From positions 186,001-250,000 of the forward strand of contig JAJEIO010000002.1 in NCBI GenBank assembly GCA_022827835.1: a stretch of DNA of 64,000 nt, read 5' to 3'. The DNA comes from Candidatus Latescibacterota bacterium. GTDB taxonomy: Bacteria; Latescibacterota; UBA2968; UBA8231. Made by a program: the position numbers and the translations under genes. Below are positions 8,152 to 18,459 of the stretch, in pieces (positions within the stretch are counted from its first letter, which is position 1; every line of letters starts with the position of its first letter). Under the pieces are notes generated by a model that was given only the letters and a program-made list of their open reading frames with translations, had not been told where the DNA came from and made no database searches.

Positions 8152-11002
8152 TAAGTCCTGCTTGTACTGTGACAAAAGTCAATCCACTGGTTTCGGTGCG
8201 GGCCTTCTCCTCCGCGAGCTCTATCCGCCGCTTGTCGATGCGCAGTCCCACTTGGGACATGAGCTTATAGCCCAAGTACGAAGTTGTATTGGACAATTGC
8301 ACGGCAAAGGACGTCTCGTTGTAATCCCCGGTGGGATCACCTGCGTTGACGGTGGCCTCATCCACGACCATGTCGCGGAAGTGCAAGTACTCCGTGCCGA
8401 ACTGTACGACCGAGCGTTTCATAAAGGGCACCTTTACCAATATTGAGGCCAGCGCGCTCCAGTCGCGCCGCTCGGCCATCGGAGTGCCTAGCTGTCGCTC
8501 GATATTGAACGGGGTGTCGTCCATGAACAACTCGTGCTTGAGGCGCGGTAGCGCGGTTATGCGGCCCAGATGCACCGGGTACTCGGCCTTGTTGATCAGC
8601 CCTAAGCGCCGCGCATTGCGTTGCAAGGGGCGACCATCGCGGTCAACGGCATCCTCGCGCCGTTGCTGCATGAATTCATACAGCAGCTTGCTCTCGCTCT
8701 GGAGGCCAGCGCGACCGCGGCGCTCAGCGCCTATCCACAGCTTGTTGACCAAGGCGTCGCCCATGCCCAGTGGATCGCGGATCGCGGTCATGCCGCCGGG
8801 GGAATTGCTCGGGCGGCCGAGCACGGGGCGCAGTTGAATCCACTGCACCAAGTCTTCGGCGATCTCATCGGCGGCCCACTTGAGCGAATTATACGCCGTC
8901 AGCGTGCCCAATCCGGCAAAGCTCTGTTCGTACGCCAGCAGGGCATAGTACGTGCGGTTGCGCGCACCCGTCGTCGGCTTGCGCTCCCACACCTGTCCAG
9001 TCGTCAGCTTGAGCTCGGGCCGGAGCTCCGCGCTGAGATAGGCGTTGTACCCGCGCCGGTCGCGCTTGTAGGGGTAGTCGGGCTCGTCGTCGTTTTCAAA
9101 GCGATCGCCCCAGCCATTGTTGTTCAAGTCGAGGGCAAAGAGATACTCGGGCCGATCGACATTGTAGCGGAGAAAAGGCTCTTCGTAGTCGGGCAAGAAA
9201 TTGGGACGCTCGCGCAGATCGTTTTGATTGAAGTCGGAAATGAAGTCGTTGTTCTCGTCGAGGCCGGGGAAGACTGCGTCGTCGGCAAAGCCCTCAAAGG
9301 TGCGCGCGAGGCCCCGGCGCTGCTCACCGGTGCGGCCGTCGTCAAAGCGGCGCTTTTGATCGTTGATGCGGTCGTTGTCGTCGTTGTCATCGACAAAGTC
9401 GTACACGTGCCGCGCCCGCGCTTCGTCGTCGTTGGACCAATCCACTCGACCGCTACTATCGACAAAGCGCGGGCTCGTGTCGTACTCGGCGTCTAGGCCA
9501 AATGCCTCGCCAAAAAAGTAAAACGGTGCAAAGCGGCGCGAGACATTGACCATCCAGCCAAGGGCCGCGCGGTCCCCAGCAATGCCCGAGGACGCCTTGT
9601 GCGTATCCCGCGTTCGCGTCGGGTACTGGGTGAACTGGTGGTTGACGTTGAATTCGCCGTACACGCGAAAGCCAGCCCAATCGTCGGCCTGGAGCGTCAG
9701 CCCGGCTACCTGCGTCGCCGTCGGCAGCCCGTAGTCGAAGACCACCGTCCGCTGATTGGAGTTGTCCCACACGTTGCCCTCGGCCCGGGCGACCGTGCGA
9801 AACTGCGGCTGCTCGCCGCTGGGACTGTTGTCGGTCTGGCGGTTGGACGTGACCTCTACCTTGTAGTCGTTGCCCAACACCAAGCGAAAGCGCACCCGGC
9901 TGATTTGGTTGACCAAGTCCGCGCTCGGCACCACGGATTCTAGATCCATGACCGCCGGATCTTCGTCTGAGAACACGTATTCGAGCAAAATCTGACTCGC
10001 CTCGCCCCGCCCTTCGGCCGTCAGAAAACCACCCCGCTCAATTCCACCGATGATGCGCGGCGCAAAGCCAATCTCGCTGCCAATCAGCAGGGTGTCGCGG
10101 TCGCCGATCCGCGTCTCAATCTCAATGTCGCTGCCAAAGAGCACGGCCCCGCCGCCCTCGTCTTCGGGCGAATCGTCGGTCAGCCGCACCACGATGCGGT
10201 CAATGCGGCTGTCTAGCTGGCCGCTCGTCAGCTTGCCCTTGAGCGGGTGGCCCTCAAAGCGGTCGGAGGCCGTCCGGCCGTTGTGCGCATTGAGAAAGGT
10301 GCCGCCGATCCGCGTCGTAGCGCCCAAGTCCAAGACTACGCGCCCGCCGATGAGGTTGGTGAAATTGTCCTCTGTCACGGGAAAGGGGTCCGTGCGGAAC
10401 AGCGGCAGATTGATCCGCGACATGAGCACGGTGGCCGTCAGGCGGTCGGCCGCGTAGTTGAACATAACCCCGTTGTACGCGGTCTTGCGAAAGGTCATGG
10501 GCGTCAGCATGGCGAAGATTTCGTCGCCGATGAGCACCGAGAAGTAGTGCTGGCCCTTGGTGTCACCGGCAATGACCAAGTTGCTAAACCACGAGCCGTA
10601 TTGGCCAGCCTGCAAAATGCCCGAGCCGCCCGAGCCGGTCGGCTGGACCTGACGCCAGTCGTAGATCAACCAGCCCTTGTTCAAGAAGCGCCCGTAGAGG
10701 TCGTAGAAGTACCCGCCCTCCAACCCCGGATCGAGGTAGCGCCGGTATGGGTCTCGCGCGTAGTTGGTGTAGGCCCACTGCCGGCGGTACTCGCCGGCGA
10801 TTTCCTGCGGCAAATACCACTTCTGCAACGAGGGATAGACAGCCTCCATGCGCAGCCCCGTGCCGGCCGAATAGTAGATCGGCTGGCCCGTTTCGATGCG
10901 GCCCAAACGGCTGCCGTAATCCTCGCGCTGGGCGTTGAGCGGCGCGGCCCCGAGCAGCGCGACCCAGCAGAGAGCGCCGACGCGGCGCAAACTGGCGTTC
11001 AT
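8144..11002 (-). CDS. Giant outer-membrane-associated protein, paralogue B
   Basis: The protein has 952 residues with a signal peptide ending near APLNAQ. It is homologous along its length to the adjacent 918-residue protein. Shared blocks include WYLPQE, TNYARDPYRRY, FYDLYGRFLNKGWLIYDWRQ, an Asp/Asn-rich middle (VDDNDDNDR, DENNDFISDFNQND, DLNNNGWGDRFENDDEPDYP), and a C-terminal half with alternating strands ending in an aromatic-poor tail. The pattern suggests a beta-barrel or large beta-sheet envelope protein with calcium-type acidic loops. No named family is recognised. The ATG lies four bases after the preceding stop, and the 3' end overlaps the foldase gene by eight bases, so expression is coupled. 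Confidence 0.6.
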   Translation of the reverse strand: MNASLRRVGALCWVALLGAAPLNAQREDYGSRLGRIETGQPIYYSAGTGLRMEAVYPSLQKWYLPQEIAGEYRRQWAYTNYARDPYRRYLDPGLEGGYFYDLYGRFLNKGWLIYDWRQVQPTGSGGSGILQAGQYGSWFSNLVIAGDTKGQHYFSVLIGDEIFAMLTPMTFRKTAYNGVMFNYAADRLTATVLMSRINLPLFRTDPFPVTEDNFTNLIGGRVVLDLGATTRIGGTFLNAHNGRTASDRFEGHPLKGKLTSGQLDSRIDRIVVRLTDDSPEDEGGGAVLFGSDIEIETRIGDRDTLLIGSEIGFAPRIIGGIERGGFLTAEGRGEASQILLEYVFSDEDPAVMDLESVVPSADLVNQISRVRFRLVLGNDYKVEVTSNRQTDNSPSGEQPQFRTVARAEGNVWDNSNQRTVVFDYGLPTATQVAGLTLQADDWAGFRVYGEFNVNHQFTQYPTRTRDTHKASSGIAGDRAALGWMVNVSRRFAPFYFFGEAFGLDAEYDTSPRFVDSSGRVDWSNDDEARARHVYDFVDDNDDNDRINDQKRRFDDGRTGEQRRGLARTFEGFADDAVFPGLDENNDFISDFNQNDLRERPNFLPDYEEPFLRYNVDRPEYLFALDLNNNGWGDRFENDDEPDYPYKRDRRGYNAYLSAELRPELKLTTGQVWERKPTTGARNRTYYALLAYEQSFAGLGTLTAYNSLKWAADEIAEDLVQWIQLRPVLGRPSNSPGGMTAIRDPLGMGDALVNKLWIGAERRGRAGLQSESKLLYEFMQQRREDAVDRDGRPLQRNARRLGLINKAEYPVHLGRITALPRLKHELFMDDTPFNIERQLGTPMAERRDWSALASILVKVPFMKRSVVQFGTEYLHFRDMVVDEATVNAGDPTGDYNETSFAVQLSNTTSYLGYKLMSQVGLRIDKRRIELAEEKARTETSGLTFVTVQAGLSE

Positions 11003-11006
11003 GCCG

Positions 11007-13763
11007 CTACTCCAGCCCCGCGTACACGGTTATGAAGCTGGTGCTAAAGGCGCTGACTTCATTGGTCCGCTCCAAGTCTTCGCTGCCAATAATCACCCGC
11101 TCCTCCCACAAACGCGTATAACTAAAGCCAAACTGCGTCGTCAGCCGGTAGCCCAAGTAGGACCCAGCGCTGGACCATTGCAGAGCCAACACCAAGTTGC
11201 GGAAGTCGCCCGTAGGCCCGGCTGGGCCGTTGGCGAGTTGTTCGTCCTCGTCGAGGATCAAGTCCCGGAACAGGGAAAACTCAACGCCCGTTTCTACCAG
11301 CGACTGGCTCAACAGCGGATGGCTCAGCAGCACGATGCCCGTGCCGACCCATTCCTCGCGGTCCTCAGCACGCGCTTCAAATGCAGTCTGGTTGAGGTAC
11401 TCGCTCTTGACCTTGGGCTGCAACTTGAAGCCAGCCAAGCCGAAGGTGTAATCCGCTTTGTTGATCAGCCCAATCAAGTGGCTGCCTTGGTTGAGCGCCG
11501 GGCCTTTGACGCGGCTTTTGAATGCGCTGCCCTGCTGCCAAAAGCGCTCGTACTTGAACTTGTTGATCGCATTTAGATTGTCGAGTGGCTGGTAATCGAG
11601 TTGCAAATAGGTCGTGTTGATCCACGTATCCCGCGCCGGCAGAATGTCGCGCACCAGCGCGAGCGAGTTGACTTCAAGGTGCGGCGTCATTTCGCGCCGG
11701 TCGTCGGCGATATCGTCTTCTACGCGCCGCAGCATCTCAAAGGCCCGCAACCGGCCCCAAGTGAAGTCGCGATCGTAGGTCAGCAGGCCATACGCGGCGC
11801 GGTTGCGTCCGTCGGAAGCCATACTCTCTTCGCTCAGCCTGCCCAACGTCAGCCGCGTGTGCGGGTCGAGGAAAATGCCGCCGTACAGGTTGTAGCCCCG
11901 GCGATCGACCTTGTAGGGGTAGTCGGGCAAGTCGTCGTTTTCAAAGCGGTCAATCCAGCCATTGTTGTTCAGGTCAATGCCGAACAAAAACTCCGGGCGA
12001 TCGGCCGCATAGCGGAAGAAGGGTTCTTCGTAATCCGGGATGCGGTTGTTGAGGATGCGATTGTCGTTCTGGTTGAAGTCGGAGACGAAATCGTTGTTCT
12101 CGTCCCACCCCGGGAAGACGGCCACATCGCCGCCGCCCTGCGAAAAGCGGAACCAATCGGCCGAGCGGTCTTGGTCGTCGTTATCGTCAACCAACTCGTA
12201 CAGGGACGTGCGCGGATTGTCGTAGGTGATGTCCCCGCCGTCATCTACAATAAACGAACTCGTCGAGTAATCCGGGTCCATGCTGTACGCCTCGCCGAAA
12301 AAGTAAAACGGCGCAGCCATCTTTGAGGCATTGACCATCCAAGCCTCGGCGTCGCGGGCGTGCGTGGCCAGCGAGCGGTCGGCTGCTTGGCGCGCCGGAT
12401 TGGGGTACTGACTGTACGCGCGGCTGACGTCGAATTCCGCGTATAGGTCCACGCCCTTGATATCCGTGGCTTCCACGGTGAAGCCGTAGATCAAGCGGGA
12501 CGACGGCAATCCATAGTCGAAGACGACTCGCTGCTGGTTGGAATTGTCCTGCACATTGCCCTCGGCGCTGAGGATATCGAACAACGCCGGGGACTGATCC
12601 TCAATGTCTTGGCCCGTCAGCGGCAAGACCGGCAGCGCACGGCTGCCCGTTTGCCGGTCGGACCAAACCTGCACCTTGTAGTCGTTGGCCAAGACTAGGT
12701 CGAATTGTACGGCGACGAGCTCCGAGGGGCGCGGGCCAGTATAGGCGATATCCGTGAAGTCGTAGTTGATGACGATCTTCTCGTCGCCGTCGGCAGCCAA
12801 AGCTCCTTCCTTGGGTGCCCCGCCCGAGACCACGGGCCACCGCGCCGGATCGGAGACCACGTCGCGGAGCCTAAACTGCTCGCGTTCCCCAGTCTCTGGA
12901 TCCTCGCTCGTCAAGAGAATGTCGTGCGAAAACAAGGTCGCTCCGCCCCGACCATCCTCGGGCGAGTCGTCGCTGAGGACCAGGGCAAGGCCCGAGACCG
13001 GCAGGCTGCCCTGATTGGCCGCGAGGGTGCCGACGAAGGGATTGCGCTCAAACGCATCGGCCACGGTGGTGGAGTTGCGCGCATTGACTAAGTTGGCCCC
13101 CACGGCTACGAAATCGCCGATCTGCACCACGGCGCGGCCCGCCATCAGGTTGGTGGCATTGGTGATGCCAGTGGGGGCGGTGGGCGTGCTGCCGATGACC
13201 GGGCGGCTCACCCGCGAAAAGAGCAGGGTGCCCTCGTACTTGTCTGCGGCAAAGTCCATCTGCACGCCGCTGAAGGCCGGCTTGGAGAAGGTGAGCGGGG
13301 TCAGGGTCGTACGGATTCGATCGCCCACCGTGATTGCATAGTAGAACTGCCCCTGCGAGTCCGAGCTAATGGTGACCGCGTTGAACCAGTTGTTAAAGCG
13401 CGGATCCTTGAAGATGGACGAACCAAATTGCACGGGCTGGTTCTGGGTCCAGTCGTAGATGAGCCAGCCGCGCGTCAAGTAGTTGCCGTATAGATCGTAG
13501 AACGGAGAGCCTTCAATCGTGGTGCTGACGTAGCGCTCGTACGCGTCGCGCGCGTAGTTGGTGTATTGCCACTGCTGCCAACCGTAGTCGGCAAACAACT
13601 CCTGCGGCACGTACCAGCGCTTGATCGTTGGATCCAAGGCGTCGAAGAGCACGCCCGGCCCTCGCGGTTCATAGGTGATGTCCGCGCCCCAGCGCCGGCC
13701 TTGGGCGTGGGCACTTATCGCCGCGATGAGCAAGGCGGCGAGTATCCACCGTAGGTCTCTCAT
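11007..13763 (-). CDS. Giant outer-membrane-associated protein, paralogue A
   Basis: The protein has 918 residues with a clear signal peptide (WILAALLIAAISAHAQG). It shares with its downstream paralogue the blocks WYVPQE, YTNYARDAYERY, FYDLYGNYLTRGWLIYDW, and the acidic run DENNDFVSDFNQND followed by NRIPDYEEPFFRYAADRPE and DLNNNGWIDRFENDDLPDYP. The acidic loops resemble DxNxNG calcium sites, and the C-terminal half looks like amphipathic strands of a barrel. Function is unknown. It starts 14 bases after a FlgD-tailed secreted protein, so the two paralogues probably belong to the same surface assembly. Confidence 0.6.
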   Translation of the reverse strand: MRDLRWILAALLIAAISAHAQGRRWGADITYEPRGPGVLFDALDPTIKRWYVPQELFADYGWQQWQYTNYARDAYERYVSTTIEGSPFYDLYGNYLTRGWLIYDWTQNQPVQFGSSIFKDPRFNNWFNAVTISSDSQGQFYYAITVGDRIRTTLTPLTFSKPAFSGVQMDFAADKYEGTLLFSRVSRPVIGSTPTAPTGITNATNLMAGRAVVQIGDFVAVGANLVNARNSTTVADAFERNPFVGTLAANQGSLPVSGLALVLSDDSPEDGRGGATLFSHDILLTSEDPETGEREQFRLRDVVSDPARWPVVSGGAPKEGALAADGDEKIVINYDFTDIAYTGPRPSELVAVQFDLVLANDYKVQVWSDRQTGSRALPVLPLTGQDIEDQSPALFDILSAEGNVQDNSNQQRVVFDYGLPSSRLIYGFTVEATDIKGVDLYAEFDVSRAYSQYPNPARQAADRSLATHARDAEAWMVNASKMAAPFYFFGEAYSMDPDYSTSSFIVDDGGDITYDNPRTSLYELVDDNDDQDRSADWFRFSQGGGDVAVFPGWDENNDFVSDFNQNDNRILNNRIPDYEEPFFRYAADRPEFLFGIDLNNNGWIDRFENDDLPDYPYKVDRRGYNLYGGIFLDPHTRLTLGRLSEESMASDGRNRAAYGLLTYDRDFTWGRLRAFEMLRRVEDDIADDRREMTPHLEVNSLALVRDILPARDTWINTTYLQLDYQPLDNLNAINKFKYERFWQQGSAFKSRVKGPALNQGSHLIGLINKADYTFGLAGFKLQPKVKSEYLNQTAFEARAEDREEWVGTGIVLLSHPLLSQSLVETGVEFSLFRDLILDEDEQLANGPAGPTGDFRNLVLALQWSSAGSYLGYRLTTQFGFSYTRLWEERVIIGSEDLERTNEVSAFSTSFITVYAGLE

Positions 13764-13777
13764 TAGACCCTCCCTAA

Positions 13778-15943
13778 TCAGTACACTAATTCGACAACTC
13801 TAACCGCGCTTTCGCCGCCTGTATCGCTGGCTAGCGTTATGCGCACTAAGTAAATGCCCGGCGGCAGCGCGTTCCCGTTCGCATCCGCGCCGTCCCAAGG
13901 CATGGCGTACGAGCCACCGCCCTGGAGGCCGGAAAATAGCTGGCGCACCCGGCGTCCGGCCAAATCGACGATGTCCACATCGACTGGGGACGGGCTGACC
14001 AAACGGCTTAGATCGTAGTACACGTGCGTCGCGTCGTTGATTCCATCGCCGTTGGGGCTGAAGGGCCGGGGGTCGGCCCGCATGTTGATCAACAGGGCGC
14101 TGCCGCCAGCTAGCGGCACATCCACCGAAAGACCCCGGTTCGTCTCCGTGCCAACAGCCACAATATCGTCGTCGCCGGGAGCCAGCGCGGCCACATTGCC
14201 AGCGACGACCTCCTGCCCCACGTCCCCCTCGGCGCTGTTGAAGGCAAAACCGGCGAACTTGGTGCCGTAGCGCAACACGCGGCTGCGAAAGCGAATTTTG
14301 AGCTGGGCCGTCCGCCCGGTCGCCAACTCGCTTTCGGCAATGAGGGGAAAGCGCACGCGAAAGCGGCGCGCATCAACCGACTCAATGGCAAAGCGTCCGG
14401 TCTCGTCCGTAGCTGGCAGCGCGGCAAGATCGGCCGTTGAAAAGTCCGCGGCCTCAACTTGGCCATCGGCATCGACGATTTCGATGGACTCAATGACCTC
14501 TACTCGCACTGGCGTGGCGATCTCAAAACCATCAAAGCCCGTATCTACGCCGGGCCGGATGGACGTAGGCATTACCGCATAGACGAAATCCACCGGCTTG
14601 CCCAAATCGACTTGACGCGGAAAGATCTCGCCGAGAATCTGCGCGGCCGGCGGCGGCGAGGCCACGGTAAAGGCCAGCGGGCCGATGCCTGTGGCCGCCT
14701 CCAAATCCTCACTGAGAAAGTCGATGCGGAACTGGATGTAGCGCCTCGGCCCGGGCGAGACAATCGGCACGCCCAATTGACTGTCCTCGATCTCTGCCTC
14801 GGTCAACAGGGTCCCCAATTCGTAGGGCGAGGACCACGGGCTCCAAGCGTCTAGGTCGGCGACCACATTGCCCCGCTCGGCACCCAAGCCCTTGTAGTCA
14901 TCCGACGACAGTGAGATGGCGTTGCGCTCCTCCAGCGGTAGCGCGCCAAAGAGCGCACGCGCACGCGCTAAGTCGGCTTGGTCGAGATTGATCTCGCCGT
15001 CCTCGGTCTCAACCGTGGCGTTCTTTTGCCACGGGACCTCGACTTGGACTCCCTCGAAGAAGAAGCGCCGAGTATAGACCAAAGGGGTGTCGTCCAAGCC
15101 AGTGCGGGTGCGCACGCGCGCGTTGGCGAAACCAGCCGGGCCGACGCTTTCCTCCACCCAGCGAATGGTCCCCCACAAGCCCAAATCTGGGCCGAGGTCG
15201 AATATGTTGGATATGTATTCGGCCGTGGGCACGAAGCCCGTGCCAAAGACGCGGAACTCGGCAATCTCAAAACCATTGCTGGTGCGCGACTGCAAGCGGA
15301 TGAAGCGCACAAATTGCGGGGGAATGCTCAGATCGACTAGCGCGTCTTGGTTGGCAGCATTCAACCGAAACGAGCGCCATTCCGGACCGCCCGCGCCTTG
15401 CGTCTCCTCGCTGCCGTCGTTGAAAAACAGCTCGTAGCCGCGGATGAAGTCTTCTTGGAACGGGTCTGCGGGAAAATCCGGGTGGCCATTGCGCGGGAAG
15501 AACTGGACGCGATTTACCCCAAAGCGAGCGCCTAGGTCGAAGTCCATGGCCATGCCGCGAATGACGGCCACGTTCTTGCGCTCCAATGCCGTTTCGCCGT
15601 CGCCGTCGATCATCGTCTCTAGCTGCGACTCAATACCCGCTTCGAGGACCGTCGGCGAGGTGACCGAACCGCCGCGCCCGAGTATGCCGAGCGCTAGATT
15701 GGTGCCCTCGACGACGTTCTGCGGAAAAATCCAACCCTCTCGATCCCCGGGATCGAAATCGATCACGCCGCCCGGGGTGTTGCCGCTCTCAACCGCTCTG
15801 GCTCCAGTCGGGAAAATCGCCTGTATCTGGCCGCCGCCGTCTTGCCAAGACGATCCGCTCGCGCCGCCGATGGCAATGCTCCGCGTCTCGGCCGTGCCTT
15901 GCAGTGCCGCTAGCAACAGCAGCGCGATCGGCAACCAATACAT
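13778..15943 (-). CDS. Secreted protein with discoidin-like repeats and FlgD-like C-terminal domain (3rd of 3)
   Basis: The protein has 721 residues. The signal peptide is YWLPIALLLLAALQGTAE. A beta-sandwich region like F5/8 type C domains lies at about 90-250 (DFDLGARFGVNRVQFFPRNG, FVRFIRLQSRTSNGFEIAEF). A WSPWSSPYE...SPGPRRYIQFR module follows, and then a FlgD/gliding-type Ig domain with PFSPNGDGIND and DIVDLAGRRVRQL...LPPGIYLVRI. The last residues are VVELVY. I chose the ATG at 15943 because GAGGGAGG lies upstream and the longer reading overlaps the previous gene. These C-terminal domains often act in sorting or anchoring of surface proteins in FCB-type bacteria. Confidence 0.75.
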   Translation of the reverse strand: MYWLPIALLLLAALQGTAETRSIAIGGASGSSWQDGGGQIQAIFPTGARAVESGNTPGGVIDFDPGDREGWIFPQNVVEGTNLALGILGRGGSVTSPTVLEAGIESQLETMIDGDGETALERKNVAVIRGMAMDFDLGARFGVNRVQFFPRNGHPDFPADPFQEDFIRGYELFFNDGSEETQGAGGPEWRSFRLNAANQDALVDLSIPPQFVRFIRLQSRTSNGFEIAEFRVFGTGFVPTAEYISNIFDLGPDLGLWGTIRWVEESVGPAGFANARVRTRTGLDDTPLVYTRRFFFEGVQVEVPWQKNATVETEDGEINLDQADLARARALFGALPLEERNAISLSSDDYKGLGAERGNVVADLDAWSPWSSPYELGTLLTEAEIEDSQLGVPIVSPGPRRYIQFRIDFLSEDLEAATGIGPLAFTVASPPPAAQILGEIFPRQVDLGKPVDFVYAVMPTSIRPGVDTGFDGFEIATPVRVEVIESIEIVDADGQVEAADFSTADLAALPATDETGRFAIESVDARRFRVRFPLIAESELATGRTAQLKIRFRSRVLRYGTKFAGFAFNSAEGDVGQEVVAGNVAALAPGDDDIVAVGTETNRGLSVDVPLAGGSALLINMRADPRPFSPNGDGINDATHVYYDLSRLVSPSPVDVDIVDLAGRRVRQLFSGLQGGGSYAMPWDGADANGNALPPGIYLVRITLASDTGGESAVRVVELVY

Positions 15944-15954
15944 CGCAGCCTCCC

Positions 15955-18447
15955 TCAATACACCACGTGAACGAGGCGGTGCCGCGCGGTGCGCTCCACG
16001 CGCGAGTCGTCGTTGGGCGCCACTTCTACCTCTAGCAGATACAGTCCAGGAGCGACCAGTGCGCCGGATTGATCCTCGCACGACCAGCGCAAGGCGTACT
16101 CGCCGCTGATCAAGGGCCGCGTCTCCTGCCAGTGCCGCACCAGTCGGCCGGCTAGGTCGTAAATCCGCACGTGGAGCGGCTGGGTGCCAGTCAGCTTGGT
16201 GACCGCGAATGAGAACGCCAACTCGTCGTTGATCCCATCTCCATTCGGCGTCGCGACCCCATTGCCGATGCTCAGGTCGCCCAGCACGTGGCGACCGCTT
16301 TCTGGGCCTACCAACAGCATCCCCTGCCCGGTCGCCAACTCCGTTGCATCCGCTGGATCAACCCGCTGCCAAGAGTTTTCAAGGGCCGAATGTCCCAACG
16401 ACGCCTTGAACACGGCACCGGGCAAGTAGAGGGCGGTGGCGAATTGCACCTCAATCAGATCGGCTGCGGACGGGGCGACGACTTCGCTCAACCGCACCCA
16501 CAAAGAGTCTGGGGCGGTCGCCACTACTTCTGCTGAGGACACCAGTTCCGCGCTGTCCCATTGGGCCTCGCGTCCCAGCCGCAGGCCGCGGAACTCCAGG
16601 ACCATGTTGTCGGGTGCCCTTATCTGCACCTCGTCAAAACCTGTGCTCTGAGCAGCGAACCTTGGTTTGATGAAAAGCGAAAGCTCCTGCTCCTTGCCCA
16701 GCGCGCCTACGACGCCGGGTTCGATCTCGCCTAAAAGCTGGTTGGCCAGCGGCTCGACGAAGTTGAGCCGAATGGAGCGCAGCTCGGCCGCGCGGTGCGG
16801 GTCGTCCGAGACCAAGCGGGCCTTGAGCTCCAGAAATTGGCGCGGGCTCGGAGAAGTGATCGCCGCGCCCGACGTCTCGTAGGGCAAGCTCCACGCGCTC
16901 CAGTCGCCCCCAGGGACTTCCGTCGTGTCGACCGGCCCCTTGCTGAAAAAGCCCAAACCGGCGTATGCCTCGGCCGACACTTCGGCACCGCCGCTGTTGA
17001 AGTAGCGATACTCTTCGACCAACTCGCTGCCTGTGCGCGTCTGAATTTCGATAAAGGTCCCCAAGTCGGTGTCTCCATCCCACTCAACCGAGACCAAGTT
17101 TTTCGAGCCGCCCAAGCGGATGAGCGGCGAAACCAACTCGACCTCCGGCTGGAAACCCTCGCCGTAGAACTGCACCTCGCGCGGCTTGAACTGACCACCG
17201 CCCCAGAACAAAATCCGCGCATAGCGCGTCCGCGTCGGCGCGAACGTATCCACGTCGTACACGTCTCCGGTATAGTGGCCAGAAGTGGCGCGATTGCGCC
17301 GCGCGGCCTGCGTCGTCCACACCAGCGAGCCGTCCGCGGCCAGCGAGCCGTCTGAAGTCTGCAAGTCGTAATTGGGGAAGCGGCTGCGCTGGCGGTCGTA
17401 GTAAATCTGGTGTCGGTCGATCCAGAAGGATGAACCTAAGTCGAAGAATAACTCCCGTATTTCGTCGGTGCTGGTAAAGGCCAAGGATGTCTCAAAGATG
17501 CCGTCGAAGAAGGCCGTCGCGGGCGCGTTGTCCAAGAAGGTGAGCAGTGCGACGCCTCTGCGCTCCACCAAGCCCAGCGAGATGTTTTCCCCAAGCGTCT
17601 GGACCTCCAGCTCGGCCAGCCGTGGCCGCTCGCGGCGGTAGCGGCGGATCTCACCGCGCAACTCGGAGTCAACCACCTCGTATGTGGCCTCACTCACCTG
17701 CACTTGGCCCGCACCGGCCTTTTTGTAAAAATCCACCGCCCCTTGATCCGCGGCCGCTAGCTGGTCGTATTGTTCAGCCGACACCTCGGCGGCTCGCGTG
17801 CTATCCGTGTCGGTGATCGTCAGGCGCACGAAGCGGATGTAGTCGCTCACCATGCGCCCCTCTCGGTCAAAGCGCGTGGGGTCCAGTTCGATTTCAAATT
17901 CTCGCTGGTCCTTGTTCGACTTCAAGGTGCGAAATACTTGGTTGAATCTGCGCTGACCTTTGGTAACCTCGGCTCCGTCCGAGGTCAAAACCACGAATTG
18001 CAGGAAGGGGTCGCCTAGCTCCTCGCCGACGAAGTTGAGCCGGATGTGGGTGGCTGCCACCAGCCGCCCCAAATCGACCTCGAACCACCATTGGCGCAGC
18101 GGACTTGCCGGATCGGGTTCCCAGTAGGTGCTCAAGTCCCCGTCGAAAAGGTGGACTAGATCCGCGGCCCGAGTGCCCGCGTTGAGGGCGTCGCGCAGGG
18201 TCGCGTCCTCCGACCCCGTGCCGCGCTTGATAAACGCCGCGATGTCTGACGTTGCCAGTATGTTCTTGGGCACAAAGTGAGGACGCACGACCCCGGTTTC
18301 GTCGATGTCGAGCGTGCCGGCTGGAAAAGTCCACTGCTGCCAGTGCGCCTGCCGATCGACGACGACCCTGTTCCCGGCGATGGTATGGCCCTGTCCCCAG
18401 GCGGCGACAACGCCCAAGATGCTCAGCAACAACGCAGCATTCAACAT
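15955..18447 (-). CDS. Secreted protein with discoidin-like domain and FlgD-like C-terminal domain (2nd of 3)
   Basis: The protein has 830 residues. Its signal peptide is MLNAALLLSILGVVAAWGQG. A coagulation-factor-type domain is marked by HLFDGDLSTYWEP and WWFEVDLGRLVAATHIRLNF at about 98-140. A second sandwich region, a WSAWSLPYETSG...SPSPRQFLELK module, and a FlgD-like Ig domain (ATPNGDGINDELAF, RIYDLAGRLVRHW, LVAPGLYLLEV) follow. The end is LVHVVY. GAGGAG precedes the ATG. It sits 12 bases from each neighbouring gene of the same type. The likely role is a cell-surface or extracellular structural or glycan-binding protein. Confidence 0.75.
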   Translation of the reverse strand: MLNAALLLSILGVVAAWGQGHTIAGNRVVVDRQAHWQQWTFPAGTLDIDETGVVRPHFVPKNILATSDIAAFIKRGTGSEDATLRDALNAGTRAADLVHLFDGDLSTYWEPDPASPLRQWWFEVDLGRLVAATHIRLNFVGEELGDPFLQFVVLTSDGAEVTKGQRRFNQVFRTLKSNKDQREFEIELDPTRFDREGRMVSDYIRFVRLTITDTDSTRAAEVSAEQYDQLAAADQGAVDFYKKAGAGQVQVSEATYEVVDSELRGEIRRYRRERPRLAELEVQTLGENISLGLVERRGVALLTFLDNAPATAFFDGIFETSLAFTSTDEIRELFFDLGSSFWIDRHQIYYDRQRSRFPNYDLQTSDGSLAADGSLVWTTQAARRNRATSGHYTGDVYDVDTFAPTRTRYARILFWGGGQFKPREVQFYGEGFQPEVELVSPLIRLGGSKNLVSVEWDGDTDLGTFIEIQTRTGSELVEEYRYFNSGGAEVSAEAYAGLGFFSKGPVDTTEVPGGDWSAWSLPYETSGAAITSPSPRQFLELKARLVSDDPHRAAELRSIRLNFVEPLANQLLGEIEPGVVGALGKEQELSLFIKPRFAAQSTGFDEVQIRAPDNMVLEFRGLRLGREAQWDSAELVSSAEVVATAPDSLWVRLSEVVAPSAADLIEVQFATALYLPGAVFKASLGHSALENSWQRVDPADATELATGQGMLLVGPESGRHVLGDLSIGNGVATPNGDGINDELAFSFAVTKLTGTQPLHVRIYDLAGRLVRHWQETRPLISGEYALRWSCEDQSGALVAPGLYLLEVEVAPNDDSRVERTARHRLVHVVY

Positions 18448-18459
18448 GGCCCCTGCTCC

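Noticed and set aside
8621..9496. Open frame of 291 codons on the plus strand
   Set aside because: It is antisense to the giant envelope paralogue, with valine-rich low-complexity sequence and no ribosome binding site.
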